64,000 nt of DNA from Pedobacter sp. B4-66 (GTDB lineage Bacteria > Bacteroidota > Bacteroidia > Sphingobacteriales > Sphingobacteriaceae). The notes under the pieces were generated by a model. The model did no database searches. It was not told the DNA's origin and was given only the letters and a program-made list of their open reading frames with translations. Within the stretch, counting starts at the first letter, position 1; every line of letters starts with the position of its first letter. The position numbers and the translations under genes were made by a program. Positions 55,716 through 64,000 of this stretch are shown here, piece after piece. Location of the stretch: NCBI RefSeq assembly GCF_018492665.1, contig NZ_JAFVME010000001.1, forward strand, positions 372,001-436,000, given 5' to 3'.

Positions 55716-55987
55716 CAGAGGGTAAATTTTGAGTGCAAAGATGCCAAATTTAACAGTGATTTAACGTGTATTTAAAAACTTTTGAATGAATTTATTTTAA
55801 ACAATTTCAAGTTTTTCTTGGAGATTAGGTTACAAATACATACAATTGCAACATAATTCTCTAAAAGTTTATCTGCTCATTCCAGAAAATCCAATAAAAT
55901 TTTGTCTTCCACTATCTTTTATAGCCGTTTTTTCTGCTTTGTTCAAGTGATAAATGCTTTTTTTAAAAATTTCTCTACACCCATATA

Positions 55988-57697
55988 ATGTTTAATAAAA
56001 CAGAATTAAATGAAAAACTCACAGCCGAATTGCGTGAGATTGCAAAAACTCAGGGCATACTAAATGCTGATGAGTTACGTAAGGCTGAATTGGTTGAAAT
56101 TATTGCACAAATAACGGAACAAGAAACTGGCGCTCCTGTTGCAGAGGTGACTGAGATAGCTGAGGTAACAGCACCAGCTAAAGTCAGTAAAACTAAAACC
56201 GTAAAAGATACTGGCTCTACTGAAAAACCAACTCGTAAAAGAATCCGAATCCCTGCAAAGGAAGAAGAAGGCCCAACAACGAAACCTTTCAACAGAGCTT
56301 CATTGTTTGATCCACTTCCAGGTTCAGAACAAAGATATGCAGAAGAAGCAGCTCAAGAAGTAACCGTACCGGATGCTGAGCCTCAGCCTGAAACTTCTGA
56401 AACACCATCAGAGGTTCCAGCAGAAATTGCTCAACCTGCTCCTGTAGCTGCACCGGCACAAAACGCTCCTTCAGCCGAAAATAAAAAGATTCACAAGCCT
56501 CAGAGAGACGACAACAGACCTAAAGGTCCTAATACTGGTGGTCATCAAAAACAAAATGAGAATAGCTATTCAAACCTTGATTTTGATAACACGATTACCA
56601 ACGAAGGTGTTCTTGAAATCATGCCAGATGGTTATGGTTTCCTTAGATCTGCTGATTACAATTACCTGTCCTCTCCTGATGATATTTATGTATCTCAATC
56701 ACAAATCAAATTATTTGGTTTAAAAACAGGTGATACTGTAAAAGGAAGTATCCGTCCTCCAAAAGAAGGCGAAAAATATTTCCCTTTAGTAAGAGTAGAA
56801 ACCATTAACGGGCGCCTACCAGCTGATGTTAGGGATCGTGTTCCATTTGACTATCTTACTCCTTTATTCCCTACTGAAAGGTTAAATCTTTTCACTGAAA
56901 CCAACAACTACTCAACCAGGATTATTGATCTATTTACTCCAATAGGTAAAGGACAACGTGGTTTAATTGTTGCGCAACCTAAAACCGGTAAAACCAACTT
57001 ACTGAAAGAGGTAGCTAATGCAATTGCTAAAAACCACCCTGAAGTTTATTTGATCATTCTATTGATTGATGAACGTCCGGAAGAGGTAACTGATATGGCT
57101 AGAAGCGTAAGAGCTGAAGTTATTGCTTCAACTTTTGACGAGCCTGCAGAACGTCACGTTAAAATTGCTAACATCGTTTTAGAGAAAGCAAAACGCCTTG
57201 TAGAATGTGGTCATGATGTAGTAATCTTACTAGACTCTATCACCAGATTAGCAAGAGCTTACAATACTACTGCTCCTGCTTCAGGTAAAATTCTTTCGGG
57301 TGGTGTTGATGCTAATGCATTACACAAACCTAAACGTTTCTTCGGTGCTGCACGTAACATAGAAAAAGGTGGATCATTAACCATCCTTGCTACTGCCTTA
57401 ACTGATACCGGTTCTAAAATGGATGAGGTTATCTTCGAAGAATTTAAAGGTACAGGTAACATGGAACTACAATTAGATCGTAAATTATCTAACAAACGTA
57501 TCTTCCCTGCTATCGACATTACGGCTTCAAGCACACGTAGAGATGATCTGTTACATGACAGAGATACGTTACAACGTGTATGGATATTACGTAACCACCT
57601 TGCAGATATGAATGCTCAGGAAGCTATGGAATTTGTACAAGCACAAATAAAAGGTACAAAATCTAACGAAGAGTTTTTAATCTCGATGAATAGCTAA
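55988..57697 (+). CDS. rho: Transcription termination factor Rho
   Basis: A 569-residue Rho. The N-terminal Rho_N helices (about 5-37) are followed by a long Pro/Glu/Ala-rich linker (about 45-195), a Bacteroidota trait. The RNA-binding OSB domain has [16 protein letters not shown] (about 210). The ATPase has Walker [10 protein letters not shown] (about 327) and Walker [17 protein letters not shown] (about 412). The linker is of the kind reported to drive Rho condensation in Bacteroides; that role here is inference. pssA follows 3 bp later. Confidence 0.96.
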   Translation: MFNKTELNEKLTAELREIAKTQGILNADELRKAELVEIIAQITEQETGAPVAEVTEIAEVTAPAKVSKTKTVKDTGSTEKPTRKRIRIPAKEEEGPTTKPFNRASLFDPLPGSEQRYAEEAAQEVTVPDAEPQPETSETPSEVPAEIAQPAPVAAPAQNAPSAENKKIHKPQRDDNRPKGPNTGGHQKQNENSYSNLDFDNTITNEGVLEIMPDGYGFLRSADYNYLSSPDDIYVSQSQIKLFGLKTGDTVKGSIRPPKEGEKYFPLVRVETINGRLPADVRDRVPFDYLTPLFPTERLNLFTETNNYSTRIIDLFTPIGKGQRGLIVAQPKTGKTNLLKEVANAIAKNHPEVYLIILLIDERPEEVTDMARSVRAEVIASTFDEPAERHVKIANIVLEKAKRLVECGHDVVILLDSITRLARAYNTTAPASGKILSGGVDANALHKPKRFFGAARNIEKGGSLTILATALTDTGSKMDEVIFEEFKGTGNMELQLDRKLSNKRIFPAIDITASSTRRDDLLHDRDTLQRVWILRNHLADMNAQEAMEFVQAQIKGTKSNEEFLISMNS

Positions 57698-57700
57698 TAA

Positions 57701-58387
57701 ATGATAAAAAAGCATATCCCTAATGCAATCACCTGTGCAAACCTATTTTCAGGTTGCATAGGAATAGTTTATGCTTTTAACGGAGCTCTGGAAACAGCAG
57801 CATATTTTGTGCTGCTGTCCGGAATCTTTGATTTCTTTGATGGCTTCGCCGCCAGATTGTTGAACGTTAAATCTAACATTGGAAAAGATCTTGATTCTTT
57901 GGCCGATATGGTAAGCTTTGGGTTCCTTCCGGGAGTAGTAATGTATCAGCTACTTTCTCAAAGTGACTACGCTTCCCCTTACCTCCCTTACCTGGCTTTT
58001 ATTATTACCGTATTTTCTGCCCTAAGGTTAGCTAAATTTAATAACGACACCAGACAAACAGAGGACTTCATCGGTTTAAATACCCCAATGAATACCTTGT
58101 TTATCGTATCCTTACCGTTTATTCAAAAAGATTATCCTTCAGTAATCAATTCTACCGTGCTTCTTATTGGATTAACTGCCTTGTTAAGCTGGTTATTAAT
58201 AAGTGAGATAAAAATATTTTCCCTTAAGTTCAGCTCAAAAAGTTGGGCACAGAACAAAATAAAGTACATATTTCTAATTATATCAGCCCTATTACTGCCT
58301 TTTTTAAAATTCGCAGCAGTTCCCTTTATCCTGATATTGTATATCGGATTATCAATTTTACATTTCCGGAAAATTCCTACAGCTTAA
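57701..58387 (+). CDS. pssA: CDP-diacylglycerol--serine O-phosphatidyltransferase
   Basis: A 228-residue membrane enzyme making phosphatidylserine. The CDP-alcohol phosphotransferase motif DFFDGFAARLLN...GKDLDSLAD (about 45-70) holds all the acidic residues. About seven membrane segments are visible. It is 3 bp after rho, and its 3' end overlaps the convergent Hpt gene by 4 bp. Confidence 0.93.
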   Translation: MIKKHIPNAITCANLFSGCIGIVYAFNGALETAAYFVLLSGIFDFFDGFAARLLNVKSNIGKDLDSLADMVSFGFLPGVVMYQLLSQSDYASPYLPYLAFIITVFSALRLAKFNNDTRQTEDFIGLNTPMNTLFIVSLPFIQKDYPSVINSTVLLIGLTALLSWLLISEIKIFSLKFSSKSWAQNKIKYIFLIISALLLPFLKFAAVPFILILYIGLSILHFRKIPTA

Positions 58388-58761
58388 AGTCTTTTTTCAA
58401 GATCTGCTTTTGCAAGATCTAACTGCTTATATAGAACCTGCACAAACTCAACAACTTCAGTACATGCCTTTGGTAAGTCATCCACATTTATCAGTTCACG
58501 GGCATTATGTTCTATCATTTGCATATGCAATTTTGCATCTTCCCTTCCTACATATGCGAATGTAGGTTTCATTTTATGTGCACATGTTGATACCAATGGC
58601 CAATTCTTATCGGCAACAGCGCTTTCCAGTTCAGAAAGATATACTGGTGTTTGAACTTTAAAAAGATCAATCATTTCTATGATAAATTCTGCATTATCAT
58701 CCGACATCTCTCTTAGATAAGAAAGATCTAAAGGTTCATCATTTTTATTTACGTTAATCAT
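58384..58761 (-). CDS. Hpt domain phosphotransfer protein
   Basis: A 125-residue helical protein with the Hpt motif STCAHKMKPTFAYVG (about 69-83); the His is the phosphorylation site. Its N-terminal LREMSDDNAEFIIEMIDLF helix is typical. It would relay phosphate between a hybrid kinase and a response regulator located elsewhere. It lies downstream of folK (16 bp). Confidence 0.88.
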   Translation of the reverse strand: MINVNKNDEPLDLSYLREMSDDNAEFIIEMIDLFKVQTPVYLSELESAVADKNWPLVSTCAHKMKPTFAYVGREDAKLHMQMIEHNARELINVDDLPKACTEVVEFVQVLYKQLDLAKADLEKRL

Positions 58762-58777
58762 TACAACAAAAATAAAA

Positions 58778-59272
58778 TTAAATTCTAGATACAGATAAAT
58801 TATCCTGTAACCTTTCTAATACCTCACGAACAGTTATTTTTAAAACCGGATGCACATAATCAGCTGCTATTTCAGCCAACGGTTCTAAAACAAACTTCCT
58901 ATACTGCATCTGCGGATGAGGTATTTGCAGTTCAGCTCCCATATCAACTACAATATCATCATAAAAAATGACATCTATATCAATTAAGCGAGATCCCCAT
59001 TTTTCATGTCTCACTCTTCCAAGCTCTAATTCTATTGTCAAAGCTTTATTTAGTACTTCAATTGGTGTAAGTTTAGTATTAATGCCTAACGCAATATTTA
59101 AAAAAGAAGGCTGATCTTCCTTACCCCATGCAGCCGTTTCATAAACCGATGATTTTTCAATTACCTCTCCTATTCCACTATTAATTAGCGCAATAGCTTC
59201 ATCAATTAACTGTTCCCTATCCCCCAGATTGCTTCCAAGTAACAAATAAACTTTTTTATTATCAAATATCAT
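58778..59272 (-). CDS. folK: 2-amino-4-hydroxy-6-hydroxymethyldihydropteridine pyrophosphokinase
   Basis: A 164-residue HPPK for folate synthesis. YLLGSNLGDREQLIDEA begins the fold, and the signature region has RVRHEKWGSRLIDIDVIFYDD (about 95-115) with the two metal-binding Asp. PHPQMQYRKFVLEPLAEIA follows. It is divergent from sppA with a 57-bp gap. Confidence 0.95.
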   Translation of the reverse strand: MIFDNKKVYLLLGSNLGDREQLIDEAIALINSGIGEVIEKSSVYETAAWGKEDQPSFLNIALGINTKLTPIEVLNKALTIELELGRVRHEKWGSRLIDIDVIFYDDIVVDMGAELQIPHPQMQYRKFVLEPLAEIAADYVHPVLKITVREVLERLQDNLSVSRI

Positions 59273-59329
59273 ATAAAAGCCTCAGGCTATTTTTTAGTTA
59301 TATTTACAAAATAAATATTAAACCACCAC

Positions 59330-61102
59330 ATGAGAGAATTTTTCAAGTATGTTTTTGCAACCATCGTAGGAGTCGTTATTTCACTTGTCCTTTTTACCTT
59401 GTTATTTGTAGTAATTATTGTAGGTGTTGTCTCATCTCTCGACAATGACAAAACTGTCAGTGTAAGCAGCAATTCAGTTCTTTATCTAAATATGGATCAA
59501 GCAATTACAGAACGGACAGCAGATGATACTTTTTCAAATTTACCAATAGTAGGTGGTGACGGCGAAAAAAGCATAGGATTTAATGACATTCTAAAATCGC
59601 TTAAAAAAGCAAAAACGGATGATGATATTAAATGTATTTATTTGAATGTAACTTCTCCAAATGCAGGTTTTGCAACATTACGTGAGGTTAGAAATGCTTT
59701 AATTGACTTCAAAACCAGCAAAAAGAAAATCATTGCATACAGTGAGGTTTATACACAAGGTGCTTATTATCTGGCTTCGGTGGCCGACAAAGTTTACCTG
59801 AATCCTGAAGGTGCTCTTGAATTTAAAGGCTTAAGTTCGCAAGTCATGTTCTTTAAAGGAGCATTAGAAAAATTAGGTGTCGAAGCTCAAATAATCAGAG
59901 TAGGCTCTTACAAAAGTGCAATTGAACCGTTCATTATGGATAAAATGAGCGATAAAAACCGTGAGCAGGTTACCGCCTATTTAAATGGGATGTACAATAC
60001 CTTCCTTGAAGGAATAGCGGAAAGCAGACACATCAGTACACCAACGTTGCATCAAATTGCGGATGATTATAAAATTCAGCAACCAAAAGACGCAATCGCT
60101 TATAAGCTGATTGATGGTCTTAAATATAAAGATGAAATCCTTGACGAGCTTAAATCATTAAGTGGTAAAGATAAAAAAAGCAATATTAGCAGCATTACCA
60201 TAAACGACTATGCTAAAAACCTAAAAGCAGATCAAAGTGAAAGCGGATCAAACAAAGTAGCTGTAATATATGCTGATGGGGATATTGTTGGCGGAGAAGG
60301 CTCTAATCAACAGATCGGATCGGAACGTCTTTCAAGAACAATCAGAAAAGCCAGACTAGATTCAAGCATCAAAGCGATAGTGTTAAGAGTAAACTCACCA
60401 GGTGGTAGTGCGCTTGCATCAGATGTAATCTGGAGAGAAATTATTCTTACTAAAAAAGTTAAACCTGTAATTGCTTCATTTGGTGATGTGGCAGCTTCAG
60501 GAGGTTATTATATTGCATGTGCAGCCGATTCAATTTTTGTACAGCCAAATACCATCACAGGTTCAATCGGTGTATTTGGTGTAATCCCTAACTTCCAGAA
60601 ATTATTAAATTCTAAATTAGGAATCACATTTGATGGTGTTAAAACCGGAAAATACGCTGATCTTATGAGTACAAACCGTCCTTTAACTGACGGCGAAAGA
60701 TTGATTATTCAAACTGATGTAAACAGAGTTTATGATACCTTTATTACTCATGTATCTGAAGGACGTAAAAAATCTAAAGCTTATATTGATAGTATCGGAG
60801 GGGGCCGCGTTTGGATAGGTACTGATGCAGTTAAAATAGGATTAGCAGATAGAACCGGAAGTTTTAATGATGCAATTACTTCGGCTGCTAAAAAGGCAAA
60901 AGTTACAGATTACAGAGTAGTAGAATATCCAGAAATGATAAGTCCATTCAAATCATTCATGGAAAACAGCGCTGATAAAGTAAAAACTTATTATGCTAAG
61001 CAAGAACTTGGTGATAACTATCCAATTTATCAGCAGATAAAATCTGCTATTTCAAAATCAGGTGTACAAACTCGTATGCCTTTTGAAATTACAGTAAAGT
61101 AA
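59330..61102 (+). CDS. sppA: Signal peptide peptidase SppA, 67-kDa type
   Basis: A 590-residue inner-membrane protease with an N-terminal membrane anchor (about 10-35) and two S49 peptidase repeats. The general base Lys is in RVGSYKSAIEPF (about 196) in the first repeat. The nucleophile Ser is in GDVAASGGYYIACAADSI (about 390) in the second. It degrades cleaved signal peptides and membrane proteins. Confidence 0.94.
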   Translation: MREFFKYVFATIVGVVISLVLFTLLFVVIIVGVVSSLDNDKTVSVSSNSVLYLNMDQAITERTADDTFSNLPIVGGDGEKSIGFNDILKSLKKAKTDDDIKCIYLNVTSPNAGFATLREVRNALIDFKTSKKKIIAYSEVYTQGAYYLASVADKVYLNPEGALEFKGLSSQVMFFKGALEKLGVEAQIIRVGSYKSAIEPFIMDKMSDKNREQVTAYLNGMYNTFLEGIAESRHISTPTLHQIADDYKIQQPKDAIAYKLIDGLKYKDEILDELKSLSGKDKKSNISSITINDYAKNLKADQSESGSNKVAVIYADGDIVGGEGSNQQIGSERLSRTIRKARLDSSIKAIVLRVNSPGGSALASDVIWREIILTKKVKPVIASFGDVAASGGYYIACAADSIFVQPNTITGSIGVFGVIPNFQKLLNSKLGITFDGVKTGKYADLMSTNRPLTDGERLIIQTDVNRVYDTFITHVSEGRKKSKAYIDSIGGGRVWIGTDAVKIGLADRTGSFNDAITSAAKKAKVTDYRVVEYPEMISPFKSFMENSADKVKTYYAKQELGDNYPIYQQIKSAISKSGVQTRMPFEITVK

Positions 61103-61110
61103 GTAAAGAC

Positions 61111-61171
61111 GTAATCGTCATTCTGACCTCGAGGAAGCTGCGAAGCAAATTTATTTCAGAATGACGATTAC
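61111..61171. repeat. REP-like palindromic element
   Basis: A perfect 16-bp inverted repeat, GTAATCGTCATTCTGA and its complement (61111-61126, 61156-61171), encloses a 29-base loop (CCTCGAGGAAGCTGCGAAGC...). The CGTCATTCTGA text resembles dispersed intergenic hairpins common in Bacteroidota genomes. It fills the gap between two convergent genes and includes the stop codon of the minus-strand lipoprotein gene. It may also act as a bidirectional terminator. Confidence 0.75.
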
Positions 61172-61809
61172 TGTATTTTATCCCAACCCGGATGTATAGT
61201 TAAATACGTACTATTCACAGAAACATTTTTAGGATGTACAGTAATCGCTGTAGTAAAAAAGTGATCTCCCTTGTTTCTCACATCAAATGCTATCCCCTCT
61301 TCCTCTGCGTCATAAACAACCAGAGAATCTTTTTTAACCGTATTCAAATAAACAGCAGCTTTTTTTACATTCGGAAAAACTGCCTTTATCTCATCTAGAG
61401 AGACCCCAATTCTTAAACCTTTATCCGTGCGATAATTCGTAGCACTCACAACTATTTGTTTCACATCCTTAGCGGACATAGTACTGTCCTTATAAGAAGA
61501 ATAAATGGATAACTCTCCTTTTTTTGTATCCGTTGAATCTCTTAAATACCATATCCCCCAAGATTTTCCCATTGCGGCGTCACCATCACTGGGATTACCC
61601 AAAATCTTAAAAACCTCTGACATGTCCTGTCCCAGAAACACCTTATCAATCGACTTTCCCGGAACGATCATCAAATCACCGGAATATTCGGGAAACGCAC
61701 CCGCAGGAAGACGAGCCTCTGTATCCTCCTCAACTGCCTTTTTTTTCGGTTCATTGCAGCCCATTACCAGAGCCAGCAACAAAACACTTAAAATATTGAA
61801 TTGTCTCAT
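61168..61809 (-). CDS. Hypothetical lipoprotein
   Basis: A 213-residue lipoprotein starting MRQFNILS, with lipobox LVMGC at about residue 18; the longer frame would bury the signal. The mature part has an N-terminal region IVPGKSIDKVFLGQDMSEVFKILGNPSDGD, like the small BamE/SmpA-type or DUF-type repeat, and a second similar unit KGLRIGVSLDEIKAVFPN. I do not recognise a named family with certainty. The stop codon lies in the palindromic repeat. Confidence 0.7.
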   Translation of the reverse strand: MRQFNILSVLLLALVMGCNEPKKKAVEEDTEARLPAGAFPEYSGDLMIVPGKSIDKVFLGQDMSEVFKILGNPSDGDAAMGKSWGIWYLRDSTDTKKGELSIYSSYKDSTMSAKDVKQIVVSATNYRTDKGLRIGVSLDEIKAVFPNVKKAAVYLNTVKKDSLVVYDAEEEGIAFDVRNKGDHFFTTAITVHPKNVSVNSTYLTIHPGWDKIQ

Positions 61810-61941
61810 AGCAACATAAAGATAAAAAAACCATGCCAATAATAGTTTAATCAAAAAACCGGGCCTTTTTATTTAATTTAGCAACGATGAGGACTTTACC
61901 TTTTGGATACCCTTATTACTATTAAAGCAAAAAATAGCTCA

Positions 61942-63618
61942 ATGGAAAACAAGACCATCGCTCGTACCCTGCGTCTTCTATCTCAACTGATGGAACTGCA
62001 CAATGAGAACCCGTTTAAAATAAAATCAGTGGCTAATGCCGCTTTTAAAGTAGATAAACTACCCTATGCCATAAAGGATAAAACTCTTGAAGAAATTGCC
62101 CAGATAGATGGTCTTGGCAAAAGTATCTCGGCAAAAGTATGGGAGCTACTACAAACAGGTACTATGGCCGAGCTGCAAGCTATTCTTGCCGAAACACCCG
62201 AAGGCATAGTAGAAATGCTTGGCATTAAAGGTATCGGTCCTAAAAAAATTGTCGTTATCTGGAAAGATCTGGGTATTGAAAACATTGGTGAGCTATACTA
62301 CGCCTGCAACGAAAACCGACTTATTGAAGCTAAAGGCTTCGGCTTAAAAACACAAGAAGAAATCAAGAAGGTTATTGAGTTTCAAATGGCAGCGCATGGC
62401 AAATTCCTATATGCGCAAACCGAAGGATTTGTTAACAAACTATTTGAAGATCTTGCTGTTTGGCTTAGAAGCACCAATGGAGAACCACTTTTAGGCGTTG
62501 CCGGAGCATATCGTCGCTGCCTCGAAATTATCGAAGAAATAGAACTCGTAATAGGTTCCGAAAGTACCGACGAAATCCTTTCAAGAATATCAGAATTTAA
62601 ACCTTTGCAATTTGAACTGCAAGGCGATGATGTACTTGCAGCCCAAAGCCCATCAGGCCTCAAAATAAAGCTCTACCTAGTAGCCAAACAAGATTTCTAC
62701 CTCAACTGGTTTAAATTAACAGGTAATGAAAAACATGTTACCGAAGTCTTAGCCTTAGCCGGAAACGGACCTTTCGAGGATGAGCAAGCTATCTATAAAA
62801 AAGCAGGATTAGCCTATGTAGAACCTGAACTTAGAGAGGGCTTAAATGAAATAGAGTTAGCCAAAGCAAACAAATTGCCTCACTTAATTACCTATAAAGA
62901 CTTAAAAGGAAGCCTGCACAACCACTCTACATGGAGTGATGGTGTTCACACTCTTGAACAGATGGCGCTTTATTGTAAAGACAACCTTCAACTGGAATAT
63001 CTGGGGATTTGCGACCACTCAAAATCTGCATTTTATGCAAATGGCTTGAACGAGCAACGTGTTTATGCACAACATCAGGAAATTGATGCATTAAATGCTA
63101 AGCTTGCTCCGTTTAAAATATTTAAAGGAATAGAAAGCGATATTTTAAATGATGGCTCATTAGATTACAGTGATGATATCCTTAAAACCTTTGATTTCGT
63201 AGTAGCATCCGTACATAGCAACCTGCGTATGGACGAAGAAAAAGCTACTGCAAGATTAATTAAAGCCATAGAAAACCCTTACACTACAATTTTAGGGCAC
63301 CCAACCGGCCGACTATTACTGAGTAGAAAAGGCTACCCGATAGATTATGCTAAAGTAATTGATGCCTGTGCGGCGAATAATGTGGTTATAGAGATAAATG
63401 CGAACCCACTGCGCTTAGATCTTGACTGGCGCTGGCATCGCTATGCCCTTGAAAAAGGAGTGCTCCTATCCATTAATCCTGATGCGCACAGAACCGAAGG
63501 TTTCCACGACATGAAGTACGGTGTACTTATTGGTAGAAAAGGAGGTCTCGAAGCTAAGCAGTGCTTAAATACACTATCAGCGCAAGATATCTCCCAATAC
63601 TTCAATAATAAAAAATAG
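61942..63618 (+). CDS. polX: PolX family protein (degenerate palm, intact PHP domain)
   Basis: A 558-residue protein starting MENKTIARTLRLLSQ; an upstream in-frame ATG at 61903 is less likely. Order: 8-kDa-like HhH domain (about 1-80), a second HhH with GIKGIGPKKI (about 95), the polymerase X palm, then a PHP domain (about 325-540). In the palm, the usual GS.RR...GDIDL reads GAYRR...EEIEL, and the later VDL Asp reads IKL, so polymerase activity is probably lost. The PHP metal ligands are kept: LHNHSTWSDG, CDHSKS, GIESDI, SVHS, GHPTG and NPDAH. It probably acts as a nuclease in repair. Confidence 0.9.
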   Translation: MENKTIARTLRLLSQLMELHNENPFKIKSVANAAFKVDKLPYAIKDKTLEEIAQIDGLGKSISAKVWELLQTGTMAELQAILAETPEGIVEMLGIKGIGPKKIVVIWKDLGIENIGELYYACNENRLIEAKGFGLKTQEEIKKVIEFQMAAHGKFLYAQTEGFVNKLFEDLAVWLRSTNGEPLLGVAGAYRRCLEIIEEIELVIGSESTDEILSRISEFKPLQFELQGDDVLAAQSPSGLKIKLYLVAKQDFYLNWFKLTGNEKHVTEVLALAGNGPFEDEQAIYKKAGLAYVEPELREGLNEIELAKANKLPHLITYKDLKGSLHNHSTWSDGVHTLEQMALYCKDNLQLEYLGICDHSKSAFYANGLNEQRVYAQHQEIDALNAKLAPFKIFKGIESDILNDGSLDYSDDILKTFDFVVASVHSNLRMDEEKATARLIKAIENPYTTILGHPTGRLLLSRKGYPIDYAKVIDACAANNVVIEINANPLRLDLDWRWHRYALEKGVLLSINPDAHRTEGFHDMKYGVLIGRKGGLEAKQCLNTLSAQDISQYFNNKK

Positions 63619-63625
63619 TATTCCT

Positions 63626-63633
63626 TACCTTTG
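63626..63633 (+). promoter_or_regulatory. -7 promoter box of the DUF4254 gene
   Basis: TACCTTTG fits TAnnTTTG and ends only 4 bp before the ATG. This implies a leaderless or very short-leader transcript, unless transcription comes from polX. Confidence 0.4.
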
Positions 63634-63637
63634 TACC

Positions 63638-64000
63638 ATGATTAGTAAGCTTTGTAATAAAATATTTCAGGACGCCATTAACGATTATCACGTTTATAAC
63701 AATATAGATCAACCTATAAACAATCCTTATCGCATAAGTACCTTAGAGCATTTATTATACATGAAATGCTGGATAGATACTGTTCAATGGCATATGGAAG
63801 ACGTAATCCGTAATCCGGAGATTGATCCTGTAGAGGCTTTACAGTGGAAAAGACGTATAGACGCTTCTAATCAGGAGCGTACTGATGTTGTTGAATACAT
63901 TGACAGCTATTTCTTAGAAGAATATAAGGAAATACAGGCAAAACCAGATGCTAAAATCAATTCTGAGAGCCCTGCTTGGGTGGTAGACAGGTTATCTATT
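63638..64000 (+). CDS. DUF4254 family protein (partial, runs off the window)
   Basis: 121 codons are visible from ATG at 63638 to the right edge. The protein begins MISKLCNKIFQDAINDYHVYNN and has INNPYRISTLEHLLYMKCWIDTVQWHMEDVIRNPEID and RRIDASNQERTDVVEYIDSYF, the DUF4254 pattern. In Bacteroidota this family often precedes a glycosyltransferase gene, which would lie outside the window. Function is unknown. Confidence 0.85.
   Translation, partial: MISKLCNKIFQDAINDYHVYNNIDQPINNPYRISTLEHLLYMKCWIDTVQWHMEDVIRNPEIDPVEALQWKRRIDASNQERTDVVEYIDSYFLEEYKEIQAKPDAKINSESPAWVVDRLSI

Noticed and set aside
1..64000. CRISPR array, rRNA operon, insertion sequence or restriction/defence system
   Set aside because: No regularly spaced repeats, rRNA text, transposase or known defence gene was seen on either strand.

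Overview
The window is chromosomal DNA of a Bacteroidota bacterium, most likely Sphingobacteriaceae (Pedobacter-like). This rests on two SusC/SusD pairs, an ECF sigma/FecR pair feeding an STN-type SusC, many lipoproteins with Bacteroidota lipoboxes, TAnnTTTG-type -7 promoter boxes, an HYC_CC_PP protein, and low-GC codon use. Assignments come from reading motifs and gene order only; no database search was made.

Layout. (1) 10-4112, minus: a heavy-metal (probably copper) efflux operon with an HYC_CC_PP protein, an HMA-domain protein and a CusA-type RND pump split into two overlapping ORFs. (2) 4236-27296: a large polysaccharide/glycoside utilisation locus. A probable minus-strand operon of 14 genes runs from 24869 to 4236: two GH92 alpha-mannosidases, SusC, SusD, a DUF3823 lipoprotein, two GxGYxYP proteins, a LacD-like class I aldolase, a Gfo/Idh/MocA oxidoreductase, a D-lyxose/mannose-type isomerase, a PfkB kinase and a D-lactate-dehydrogenase-type FAD/Fe-S enzyme. 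A divergent GntR regulator (25079-25804) and a FucP-type sugar transporter (25890-27296) complete it. Copies of a 16-bp palindrome, ACTTGTATATACAAGT, lie at all three promoter regions, so the GntR protein probably controls the whole set. A 36-bp fragment of rfbD coding sequence lies at the left edge of this locus, and an intact rfbD lies at its right edge. (3) 27575-31520, minus: rfbD, a GNAT acetyltransferase, and an SGNH/MBOAT pair that probably O-acylates a surface glycan. (4) 31858-38797, plus: a second SusC/SusD locus under an ECF sigma/FecR pair, without nearby enzymes. (5) 38798-47000: an accessory stretch with a decayed TPR gene, cytochrome P460-type proteins, a membrane-bound LytTR sensor-regulator, an esterase, an AraC regulator and a serine hydrolase, with degraded DNA between them. 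(6) 47268-64000: core genes, namely tRNA-Leu, a PhnP-like hydrolase, lolA, ftsK, pyrF, rho, pssA, folK, sppA, polX and a partial DUF4254 gene.

The main system is locus (2). Surface SusCD import and GH92 trimming would deliver mannose or a mannose-configured sugar. The isomerase, kinase and aldolase form an isomerise-phosphorylate-cleave module, and the FAD/Fe-S oxidoreductase would oxidise a 2-hydroxyacid product. The exact substrate is not fixed by the sequence.
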